From Streptomyces sp. TLI_053 (GTDB taxonomy: Bacteria; Actinomycetota; Actinomycetes; Streptomycetales; Streptomycetaceae): a stretch of 64,000 nucleotides of DNA. Positions within the stretch are counted from its first letter, which is position 1; every line of letters starts with the position of its first letter. Made by a program: the position numbers and the translations under genes. The stretch spans positions 5,664,001-5,728,000 of the forward strand of contig NZ_LT629775.1 of the NCBI RefSeq assembly GCF_900105395.1, written 5' to 3'. Below are positions 43,878-51,480 of the stretch, one piece after another. Under the pieces are notes generated by a model that had not been told where the DNA came from, did no database searches, and saw only the letters and a program-made list of their open reading frames with translations.

Positions 43878-45806
43878 ATGACCCAGGCGCAGGGTTCCAC
43901 CGGCCGCCTCCTGGCCGGACGCTACCGGCTGGACGCGGTGCTCGGTCGTGGTGGCATGGGCACAGTGTGGCGCGCCGAGGACGAAATGCTGGGCCGGACG
44001 GTCGCGGTCAAGGAACTGCGGATGAACGCCAGCGTGGACGAGGACGAGAAGCACCGGCTGATCGTCCGGACCCTGCGCGAGGCCAAGGCGACGGCCCGGA
44101 TCCGGCACTCCTCGGCGGTCACCGTATTCGACGTGGTCGAGGAGGACGACCGGCCGTGGATCGTCATGGAGCTGGTCGAGTCCCGCTCGCTCGCGGACGT
44201 CATCCGGGAGGACGGCCCGCTGGCGCCGGCCCGGGCGGCGGAGATCGCGCTGGACGTGCTCGGCGTGCTGAGCGCCGCGCACGCGCACGGCATCCTGCAC
44301 CGGGACGTCAAGCCGTCCAACGTGCTGATCGGCGAGGACGGCCGGGTCGTGCTCACGGACTTCGGCATCGCCAGCGTGGAGGGGGACTCCTCGGTGACGT
44401 CGACCGGCATGCTGGTCGGCGCTCCCTCGTACATATCCCCGGAGCGGGCCCAGGGGCAGAAGCCCGGACCGCCGGCCGACCTGTGGTCGCTGGGCGGCAC
44501 GCTGTACGCGATGGTCGAGGGCCGGCCGCCGTACGACCGGGGCTCGGCGCTGGCCACCCTGACGGCGGTCATGACGGAGGAACTCACCGCGCCGGTGAAC
44601 GCCGGGTCGCTGCGGCCGGTGGTCGAGGGGCTGCTGGCCAAGGACCCGGCGGAGCGGCTGACCGCCCCGCAGACCCGGTCGATGCTCAAGCGGGTGGTCG
44701 CGGAGGCGACCGCGCGGGCCGAGTCGACCACCGAGCACGCGGTGCCGGTGGCGGGCGGCGACCCGGGCGACACCGGGGCGGACGGCGGCACGGCCGCGGG
44801 CAAGGGCGGCGGGAAGCCCCCGGTCGGCGGACTGTTCGGGACGGTCCGGGTGGGCAGCCGGTCCGGGGACGCCGGCAGCGGGGAGACGCCGGTGGTACCG
44901 GCCGCCCCGGAGCCGGCGGGGGACGGGCCGGTCCCGGTGGGGGGCGCGGAGACCTCGGCCGAGGCGGCCAGGCCGGTCACCAGTGAGTGGACGCTGGGTG
45001 CGACCCAGGCCGCCGGGGCCGACCCGCGCACCGGCCGGCGGCGGCTGGCCGTCGCCACGGCGGTGGTGGTGCTGCTGCTGATCGCGGGCCTGATCGTGCT
45101 GCTGCAGGCGTTCGGCGGCTCCGAGGACGGCTCGGCCGACGGCGCGCGCGGCACCGCGCCGGTGGCGGCGGTCACGGACGACGGCGCGGACGGCGCCGCG
45201 CCGGCGACGGTGCCGGAGACCACCGGCCCGGGGGAGGCCGCTCCGCCCGCGCCGACCGCCGCCCCGGCGGCCACGCCGACGCCGACGCCCACACCCACGC
45301 CGACCCCCAGCGCCACGCCGACGCCGACCCCGACCCCTGCGCCGCCCCCGGCCGGGGCCGTCGTGCCGGCCGGGTTCCACGAGTACAAGGACCCGTCCGG
45401 CTTCTCGATCGTGCTGCCCGACTGGCTGCAGCCGACCGGCTCCGACGCGAACCGCCGCACCTTCAAGGGCAACGGCAGCACCCTGCGGGTCGAGTGGACG
45501 ACCACGCCGGGGGCGAGCGCGCTCGCCGACTGGCAGGCCTCCGAGCCGGGGCTGCGCGGGCAGGTGAGCAACTACCAGCGGGTGCAGCTGCAGTCCGTCG
45601 CCTACCGGGAGTGGACCAACGCGGCCGACTGGGAGTGGACCAACGGCACCCCCAGGACGCACTCGCTGAACCGGGGCTTCGTCACCGGCTCCCCGGCCAA
45701 GTACGGCTACGCGATCTACTGGACCACGCCGGACGCGGACTGGGCGGCGGCGCCGAACGCGCAGGCACGGCAGACCGCGTTCGACACCTTCCAGCCCGCG
45801 CCGTAG
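43878..45806 (+). CDS. Transmembrane Ser/Thr protein kinase with extracellular domain (kinase A)
   Basis: This Hanks-type kinase has 642 residues from ATG 43878 (GGGGGAAC Shine-Dalgarno). The kinase domain (about 15-275) is complete: GRGGMGTV (23-30), Lys45 in VAVKEL, HRDVKPSN with Asp145, DFG 163-165 and SPERA. A ~100-residue linker, one TM (about 396-415; VVVLLLIAGLIVLLQ) and a long Thr-Pro repeat (TPTPTPTP) follow. An extracellular domain (about 500-642) starts GFHEYKDPSGFSIVLPDW, related to that of kinase B. No PASTA repeats, so the ligand is unlikely to be muropeptide in the PknB sense. Confidence 0.93.
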   Translation: MTQAQGSTGRLLAGRYRLDAVLGRGGMGTVWRAEDEMLGRTVAVKELRMNASVDEDEKHRLIVRTLREAKATARIRHSSAVTVFDVVEEDDRPWIVMELVESRSLADVIREDGPLAPARAAEIALDVLGVLSAAHAHGILHRDVKPSNVLIGEDGRVVLTDFGIASVEGDSSVTSTGMLVGAPSYISPERAQGQKPGPPADLWSLGGTLYAMVEGRPPYDRGSALATLTAVMTEELTAPVNAGSLRPVVEGLLAKDPAERLTAPQTRSMLKRVVAEATARAESTTEHAVPVAGGDPGDTGADGGTAAGKGGGKPPVGGLFGTVRVGSRSGDAGSGETPVVPAAPEPAGDGPVPVGGAETSAEAARPVTSEWTLGATQAAGADPRTGRRRLAVATAVVVLLLIAGLIVLLQAFGGSEDGSADGARGTAPVAAVTDDGADGAAPATVPETTGPGEAAPPAPTAAPAATPTPTPTPTPTPSATPTPTPTPAPPPAGAVVPAGFHEYKDPSGFSIVLPDWLQPTGSDANRRTFKGNGSTLRVEWTTTPGASALADWQASEPGLRGQVSNYQRVQLQSVAYREWTNAADWEWTNGTPRTHSLNRGFVTGSPAKYGYAIYWTTPDADWAAAPNAQARQTAFDTFQPAP

Positions 45807-45820
45807 GGCGGGGCGGTGGG

Positions 45821-45849
45821 GGGCACCCGCCCGCGCCGCGCGGGTGCCC
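45821..45849. terminator. Bidirectional terminator after kinase A
   Basis: A 10-bp stem GGGCACCCGC/GCGGGTGCCC (45821-45830 with 45840-45849) between convergent genes. Confidence 0.7.
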
Positions 45850-45855
45850 GTTCGG

Positions 45856-46395
45856 TCACCCGATGAGGCGCTGTTTGGCGCGGGTGAACTCCTCGTCGGT
45901 GAGGGCGCCGGCGGTGTGCAGGGCGGCCAGCCGCTCCAACTGGTCGAGCAGGTCGGCGCCGCTGGGGGCGGGGGCCGCGGGGGCAGCGGCGAGCGCTTCC
46001 TTCCGGGAGCCCTCGCGGGCCAGCCGGGCGGCGGCCCGGAGCTGTTCGGCGAACACCTCGGCCTTGACCACGTCCTCGAAGCGGTGCGAGCCGGTCAGCG
46101 CGACCACGAGCAGCACCTCGCCGTTGATCCGGGTCCTGGTGACGGTCGCGTCGGTGACGGCGGCGAGCGGAACCGGGACCGGGGGCTTCCCGTCCTTGAG
46201 GAAGAGCAGCCGGTGGGTGGTCAGAACCAGGACGCCCTTGCGGAAGTGGTCGGGGTGGCGTCCCGCCGTGGAGGCGATCGGCTTCTCGTCGGGGGCGACG
46301 TTCGCCTCCACCGTGCGCAGGGCCGCGGCCCGGTGGTCACCGCTGCTGTTGCCGGCCACGTCGAAGGCCCCGTCGATCAGATCGCTCCAGTCCAT
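45856..46395 (-). CDS. PH-like/SHOCT-domain protein
   Basis: This is a soluble 179-residue protein from ATG 46395. The middle (about 45-115) has the strand pattern of bacterial PH-like domains (GVLVLTTHRLLFLKDGK, TVTRTRINGEVLLVVAL). The C terminus (about 146-179) is a SHOCT motif (LLDQLERLAALHTAGALTDEEFTRAKQRLIG). No Shine-Dalgarno; TACCCT ends 6 bases before ATG, so translation may be leaderless. It sits inside the kinase cluster, divergent from the pseudokinase. Confidence 0.8.
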   Translation of the reverse strand: MDWSDLIDGAFDVAGNSSGDHRAAALRTVEANVAPDEKPIASTAGRHPDHFRKGVLVLTTHRLLFLKDGKPPVPVPLAAVTDATVTRTRINGEVLLVVALTGSHRFEDVVKAEVFAEQLRAAARLAREGSRKEALAAAPAAPAPSGADLLDQLERLAALHTAGALTDEEFTRAKQRLIG

Positions 46396-46474
46396 GGACC
46401 GAGGGTAATCCGGGGGACCCGGGCGGTGCCTTCCGCAGACAACTAGGCTTAACGGCGAGCGGAGAGGAACACGC

Positions 46475-47602
46475 ATGCGAGCGGGCCCGGGGCAGGTGCT
46501 GGCGGGGCGTTACCGGCTGACGGACCACCTGGAGGCGCTGGGCGCCTTCGCCGCGGACGAGCGGACCGGTGACGTCGTGCGGCTGCGCGCGCTCGAGCTG
46601 CCCGCGGTGCTGATCGGGGATCAGGAGCCGGACGTCGCCGCCGCGGAGCCGGGGGAGCGGCTGGTGCGGCGGGTGGCGGCGGTCGGCGCCGCGGCGCCCA
46701 GGCACGCGCGACTGCTCCAGGGCGCCGGCGCGTTCGTCGAGGGCGACCTGCTGTGGACGGTCGAGGAACGGCCCGCCGGACAGCCGCTGGACGCGCTGCT
46801 CGGGGCCGGCCCGCTGCCGCCGTACCGGGCGGCCGAGGTGGCGGCCGACCTCGCCGGGGCACTGCGGGCACTGCACGGCGCGGGCCTGGTGCACGGGAAC
46901 GTGACGGCAGCCTCGGTGCTGGTCGGCGAGGACGGCGCGGCCCTGCTGGGCGGGCTGCTCCCCGGGGTGGCCGAGGAGGCGCTGGCCGAGGAGCTGGGCG
47001 GTCCGGGCGGGCGGCGGCGGTACGAGGTGCGGGCCGCGCTGGTCGGGCCGGTGGCCGAGCGCTGGCCGCTGGACGGCGGCCCGGCCGGCGACTGCTGGGC
47101 GCTCGGGGTGCTGCTGCACCGGATGGCGACCGGGCGGGCGCCGTACCCGGAGGGCGGGGTGCCGGAGCTGGTGACGGCCGTGCGGGAGGGCCGGCGGGTC
47201 CCCGCCGAGGCGTGCGGACCGCTGGGGCCGCTGGTGGAGCGGCTGGTGCGGTCCGACCCGGGGCTGCGGCCGACGGCCGCGGAGATCGCGCTGGAGCTGG
47301 CGGAGCTGCTGGCCCGTGCGCCGGAGCCGGTGGACGGGCCGGGGGCGGCCGGCGCGCCGGGCGTTCCGGGGCCCCGGCCGGCCGGGCGGGCCCGGCGCCG
47401 CCGGGCGAAGGCCGCAGGTGGCGGGGGCGGGTCGCGGGACCGGCACGGGAGGACGGCGAAGGCGGGAACGGTGCGGGCGGAGGCGGCCGGAGCGGCCCGG
47501 CCGCCGCGGATCCCGCCGGCGCTGCTGGGGCCGCTCCTGGTCGGCGGAGTGTTCCTGCTGCTGGTCCTCGGCGTGGCGGCCGTGGTGCTGTTCGCAGGCT
47601 GA
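46475..47602 (+). CDS. Membrane-anchored Ser/Thr pseudokinase
   Basis: This is a 375-residue protein with the layout of a Hanks kinase but without its catalytic residues. It starts LAGRYRLTDHLEALGAF, where the Gly-rich loop should be. The VAVK lysine position reads VRLRAL. HRDxKxxN has become HGNVTAAS (140-147). DFG is replaced by LGGLL (about 158-162). The C-lobe helices are recognisable (GDCWALGVLLHRMATGRAPYP). A basic linker and one C-terminal TM (about 346-373) follow, with almost nothing outside. It lies between two active kinases and may regulate them. Confidence 0.85.
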   Translation: MRAGPGQVLAGRYRLTDHLEALGAFAADERTGDVVRLRALELPAVLIGDQEPDVAAAEPGERLVRRVAAVGAAAPRHARLLQGAGAFVEGDLLWTVEERPAGQPLDALLGAGPLPPYRAAEVAADLAGALRALHGAGLVHGNVTAASVLVGEDGAALLGGLLPGVAEEALAEELGGPGGRRRYEVRAALVGPVAERWPLDGGPAGDCWALGVLLHRMATGRAPYPEGGVPELVTAVREGRRVPAEACGPLGPLVERLVRSDPGLRPTAAEIALELAELLARAPEPVDGPGAAGAPGVPGPRPAGRARRRRAKAAGGGGGSRDRHGRTAKAGTVRAEAAGAARPPRIPPALLGPLLVGGVFLLLVLGVAAVVLFAG

Positions 47603-47671
47603 CGGGGCCGGTGGGAACATGGTCGCCGGAACGGTGGGCGGGGGAGATTACCCGGGGGCACCCCGGACGCC

Positions 47672-47677
47672 TAGGGT
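47672..47677 (+). promoter_or_regulatory. Candidate -10 of kinase B
   Basis: TAGGGT fits the -10 consensus. TTACCC lies 18 bp upstream (47648-47653). Medium-low confidence. Confidence 0.4.
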
Positions 47678-47699
47678 GTCCGTGGAATCTGTTCGATTC

Positions 47700-47727
47700 A
47701 GTGGTCTGCACCGAGTGGTCTGCACCG
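47700..47727 (+). repeat. Tandem 14-bp direct repeat
   Basis: Two exact copies of AGTGGTCTGCACCG, head to tail, between the candidate promoter and the kinase B start. It may be an operator or part of the leader. Confidence 0.75.
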
Positions 47728-47774
47728 GGCCCTCCGTCGCGTGACGGCAGGTGAATGAGGGGGAGCGGTCGCGG

Positions 47775-49679
47775 ATGGGCGCGCAGGACCGGCCGGGGTC
47801 GGCCGAGGGGGAGCGGCTGCTGGTCGGTCGCTACGAGCTGGGCGAGCGGCTCGGCCGCGGCGGGATGGGCACGGTCTGGCGGGCCCGGGACCGGATGCTG
47901 GACCGTGAGGTCGCGGTCAAGGAGCTGACCGTCAGCCACCTCCCCGAGGAGGAGGTGGAGATCCTGCACGCCCGGATGAAGCGGGAGGCCGCCGCGGCCG
48001 CCCGGATCAAGCACCCCGGCGTGATCACCGTGCACGACGTGCTGGAGCAGGACGGCCGGCCGTGGATCGTCATGGAGCTGGTCGACGGCCGTTCGCTGGC
48101 CGACGTGATCAGCCAGGACGGCACCCTGCCGCCGCGCGCCGCCGCCGAGGTGGGCGGCCAGGTACTGGCCGCGCTGCACCGGGGCCACCAGCTGGGAGTG
48201 CTGCACCGGGACGTGAAGCCGGCCAATGTGCTGCTGGAGCACGGCACGGGCCGGGCGGTGCTGCTCGACTTCGGCATCGCGACGTACGAGGGCTCGGCCG
48301 AACTGACCCGGCCGGGCGATCTCGTCGGTTCGCCGGACTACCTGGCGCCGGAGCGCGCCCAGGGCGAGCGGCCGGGCCCGGCCTCGGACCTGTGGGGGCT
48401 GGGGGCGACGCTGTACGCGGCGGTGGAGGGCGACTCGCCGTTCCGCCGCACCTCGCCGCTGACCACGCTGGCCGCGGTGGTCGGGGACCCTCTGCCGGAG
48501 CCGCGCCGGGCCGGGCCGCTGGGGCCGGTGCTGGCCGCGCTGATGGCGAAGGACCCGGACGAGCGCCCGAGCGCGGACGAGGTGGCCCGGATGCTGGCCG
48601 AGGTGCAGGCCGGGCACACGGTCGGGCTCAAGCCGGTCGCGCCGGTGCGGACGCCGACGCAGTCGGTGCCGGTGGTGGACCGGGCGGGCCAGCCGGGGGA
48701 GCGGTCGGAGGACCGCTCCGAGCACGGGTCCGAGGAGGAGTCCGAGAACGGGCCGGAGGACGGTAACGAGGACGGGGCTGGGGTCGGGGCGGCGTCGGCG
48801 GAGGGCGCGGAGGCCCTCACGGTGCCGCGGGCCCGGGCCGCGTCCGACCGGACGACGACGGAGCGGGCCGCACCGGACCGGACGGCATCGGACCGGACGG
48901 CGACGGAGCGGGCGGAGGAGCCCCCGACGGAGCCTTCCCCCGGGACCGACCCGGCGCCGGAGAGCGACCAGGGGGCGCCCACCGGACCGGTCACGCCGGT
49001 GTCGTACACCGATGCGCCCGCGCGCGGGCCGGCCAGGCGTCGGAGGGTGCTGCGGGCGCTCGCGATCGTGGTGGGCCTGGCGGTGCTGGCCGCCGGTGCG
49101 CTCTACCTGGTCCGGCACCAGCGGGCGAAGAACCCCGACCGCTCCGACCCGGCCCCGACCCAGGGCCCGGTACCCGGCACGGTCGGGCCGCCGCCGACCG
49201 CCCCGGCCGACGGCACTCCCGCGCCCAGCGGCTACCAGTGGGTGGACGACCCGGCGGGTTTCCGCTTCCCGCTGCCGGTGACCGTCCCGGCCTGGCAGCG
49301 CTCCAGCACGCCGGACAACCAGATCTACTACAGCCCCGACAACAAGGCGCACTACCTGCAGTTCGCCGTCACCGTGGGCCAGTCGGTCCGGCCGCTGGAG
49401 CACATGCGGCAGATGGAGAGCACCGTCTCCAAGTCGCTGAAGGAGTACAAGCAGCACCGGCTCACCGGTGTCGCCGTGAACGGCCACGAGGCCGCGGTCT
49501 GGGAGTTCAGCTACCTGGCCAAGGAGGGCGGCCGCCGCCGGGCGATCGAGGCCGAGTTCATCGACGAGGACGGCACCAGCTACGCGATCTACTCCTCCAG
49601 CTTCGACCGGGGCAACGAGTGGAACGAGGCCGAGCAGCGGTTCAACGCGGTGCTCCACTACTTCACTCCGACCCGCTGA
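47775..49679 (+). CDS. Transmembrane Ser/Thr protein kinase with extracellular domain (kinase B)
   Basis: This is a 634-residue kinase. Start ATG 47775 has GGGGGAG ~11 bases upstream; GTG 47751 would add 8 residues. It is complete: GRGGMGTV (28-35), Lys49, HRDVKPAN with Asp146, DFG 165-167 and APERA. The linker (about 310-410) is first Glu/Ser-rich, then a degenerate DRT-rich repeat. TM is about 424-443. The extracellular domain (about 480-634) starts GYQWVDDPAGFRFPLPVTV, related to that of kinase A, and contains HEAAVWEFSYLAKEGGRRR. Confidence 0.92.
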   Translation: MGAQDRPGSAEGERLLVGRYELGERLGRGGMGTVWRARDRMLDREVAVKELTVSHLPEEEVEILHARMKREAAAAARIKHPGVITVHDVLEQDGRPWIVMELVDGRSLADVISQDGTLPPRAAAEVGGQVLAALHRGHQLGVLHRDVKPANVLLEHGTGRAVLLDFGIATYEGSAELTRPGDLVGSPDYLAPERAQGERPGPASDLWGLGATLYAAVEGDSPFRRTSPLTTLAAVVGDPLPEPRRAGPLGPVLAALMAKDPDERPSADEVARMLAEVQAGHTVGLKPVAPVRTPTQSVPVVDRAGQPGERSEDRSEHGSEEESENGPEDGNEDGAGVGAASAEGAEALTVPRARAASDRTTTERAAPDRTASDRTATERAEEPPTEPSPGTDPAPESDQGAPTGPVTPVSYTDAPARGPARRRRVLRALAIVVGLAVLAAGALYLVRHQRAKNPDRSDPAPTQGPVPGTVGPPPTAPADGTPAPSGYQWVDDPAGFRFPLPVTVPAWQRSSTPDNQIYYSPDNKAHYLQFAVTVGQSVRPLEHMRQMESTVSKSLKEYKQHRLTGVAVNGHEAAVWEFSYLAKEGGRRRAIEAEFIDEDGTSYAIYSSSFDRGNEWNEAEQRFNAVLHYFTPTR

Positions 49680-49767
49680 CCGCCGCGGGCCGCCGCTGAT
49701 CCGCGGGGCCCGCACCCGCACGGGGGTTTCTTGTTACCGACGGGTACCGCACCGGCCGCCGAGCGCC

Positions 49768-49780
49768 TAGGCTGCGCCCT
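49768..49780 (+). promoter_or_regulatory. Leaderless -10 of the SSADH gene
   Basis: TAGGCT (49768-49773) ends 7 bases before ATG 49781 and no Shine-Dalgarno is present. Confidence 0.5.
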
Positions 49781-51424
49781 ATGTCGGACCTCACAGCAGC
49801 TGCCACGGCCACCGATCCCGCGGGCCCCGGCGCGCCGGGCCGCAACCCCGCCGCCCCGGGCGGCGGGCGCACCGTCGCCTCGGCCGTGCCCCCGTCACTG
49901 GTCGACCGCCTCGCCGCCGGTGTCACCGCCACCGGCGAGCCGAGCGTGGTGGAGACCGTCGCCCCGCTGACCGGCGAACGGCTGGCCGGCCTGCCGCGGT
50001 CCACCCCCGCCGACGTCGAGGTCGCCTTCGAGCTCGCCCGCCGCGCGCAGCCGTCCTGGGCAGCGCTGCCGGTCCGCCGGCGCGCCGCCGTCCTGCTGCG
50101 CTTCCACGACCTGCTGATCAAGCGGCAGGACGAGGTGCTCGACCTCATCCAGGCGGAGACCGGCAAGGCCCGGCTGCACGCCTTCGAGGAGGTGCTCGCG
50201 GTCGCGATCGCGGCCCGCCACTACGGCCGGTCCGCGCACGGCTACCTGCGCGACAAGCGGCACCTCGGCGCGGTGCCGCTGTTCACCCAGGCGGTCGAGG
50301 CCCGCCGCCCCAAGGGCGTGGTCGGCCACATCTCGCCGTGGAACTACCCGTTCGAGCTGTCGGTCGGCGACGCGCTGCCGGCCTTCGTCGCGGGCAACGC
50401 GGTGGTCAACAAGCCGGACACCCAGACCGCGCTGACCGCGCTCTGGGCCCGTGAGCTGCTGATCGAGGCCGGGCTGCCGGCCGACCTGTGGCAGATCGTG
50501 ATCGGTGACGGCCCGGTGATCGGCCCGGCCGTGGTCGAGCACGCCGACTACGTCTCGTTCACCGGCTCCACCCGCACCGGCCGCGAGGTCGCCCGGCGGG
50601 CCGCCGAGCGGCTGGTCGGCGCCTCGCTCGAACTCGGCGGCAAGAACGCCCTGCTGGTGCTGGCCGACGCGGACCTCGACAAGGCCGCCGAGGGCGCCGT
50701 CCGGGCCTGCTTCTCCTCGGCCGGCCAGCTGTGCATCTCGATCGAGCGGCTGCTGGTCCACCGCTCGGTGGCCGACGAGTTCCTCGCCAAGTTCGCCGCC
50801 CGCACCCGCGCGCTGCGGCTCGGCGGCGGCCTCGCCTACGGGGCGGACATGGGCTCGCTGGTCTCGGGCCGCCAGCTGGAGGCCACCACCCGGCACGTCG
50901 AGGAGGCGGTCAAGGCCGGCGCCACCGTGCTGGCCGGCGGGAAGGCCCGGCCGGACCTCGGCCCGTTCTTCCACGAGCCGACCATCCTGGAGGGCGTCAC
51001 CCCGGACATGGCGGTCTGCGGCGAGGAGACCTTCGGGCCGGTGGTGTCCGTCTACCGCTTCGACACCGAGGAGGAGGCGGTGGCCGCCGCCAACTCCACC
51101 CCGTACGGCCTCAACTCCAGCGTCTGGACCACGGACGTGCGGCGCGGGCGGGCGATCGCCGCCCGGCTGCGGACCGGCACCGTGAACGTCAACGAGGCGT
51201 ACGGCGCGGCCTACGGTTCGGCCGCCTCGCCGATGGGCGGCATGGGCGACTCCGGGCTCGGCCGGCGGCACGGCGCCGAGGGCATCCTGCGGTTCACCGA
51301 GGCGCAGACGATCGCGAGCCAGCGGCTGCTGCCGCTCGCGCCGGCGTTCGGCCAGGACGACAAGCAGTACGCGGCGATGATGACCGCCGGGCTGCGGATC
51401 CTGAAGGCGCTGCGCGTCAAGTAG
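49781..51424 (+). CDS. gabD: Succinate-semialdehyde dehydrogenase (NADP+)
   Basis: This aldehyde dehydrogenase has 547 residues and is closest by eye to actinobacterial SSADH, linking GABA catabolism to succinate. NAD(P)-binding NPWNYPF-like motif is HISPWNYPFEL. The nucleotide loop is FTGSTRTGREV, the base Glu is in LELGGKN and the catalytic Cys is in GQLCISIER. The first ~50 residues are a Pro/Ala-rich extension. The substrate is assigned by family only. Probably leaderless; GMC oxidoreductase follows after 56 bp. Confidence 0.85.
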   Translation: MSDLTAAATATDPAGPGAPGRNPAAPGGGRTVASAVPPSLVDRLAAGVTATGEPSVVETVAPLTGERLAGLPRSTPADVEVAFELARRAQPSWAALPVRRRAAVLLRFHDLLIKRQDEVLDLIQAETGKARLHAFEEVLAVAIAARHYGRSAHGYLRDKRHLGAVPLFTQAVEARRPKGVVGHISPWNYPFELSVGDALPAFVAGNAVVNKPDTQTALTALWARELLIEAGLPADLWQIVIGDGPVIGPAVVEHADYVSFTGSTRTGREVARRAAERLVGASLELGGKNALLVLADADLDKAAEGAVRACFSSAGQLCISIERLLVHRSVADEFLAKFAARTRALRLGGGLAYGADMGSLVSGRQLEATTRHVEEAVKAGATVLAGGKARPDLGPFFHEPTILEGVTPDMAVCGEETFGPVVSVYRFDTEEEAVAAANSTPYGLNSSVWTTDVRRGRAIAARLRTGTVNVNEAYGAAYGSAASPMGGMGDSGLGRRHGAEGILRFTEAQTIASQRLLPLAPAFGQDDKQYAAMMTAGLRILKALRVK

Positions 51425-51480
51425 CCGGGCCCCCGGGCCGGCCCCCGTTTCGTGAACGACTTCCGAAGGAGCAGAGGAAG

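Noticed and set aside
45240..45360. Short-period ACGCCGACGCC repeats as a CRISPR or VNTR
   Set aside because: They encode the Thr-Pro linker of kinase A in frame. There are no spacers, and codon variation fits a protein repeat.
46475..47602. Pseudokinase as a frameshifted, broken kinase gene
   Set aside because: The frame is intact with coding bias throughout. Catalytic residues are substituted, not deleted by frameshift, so it is a real gene.
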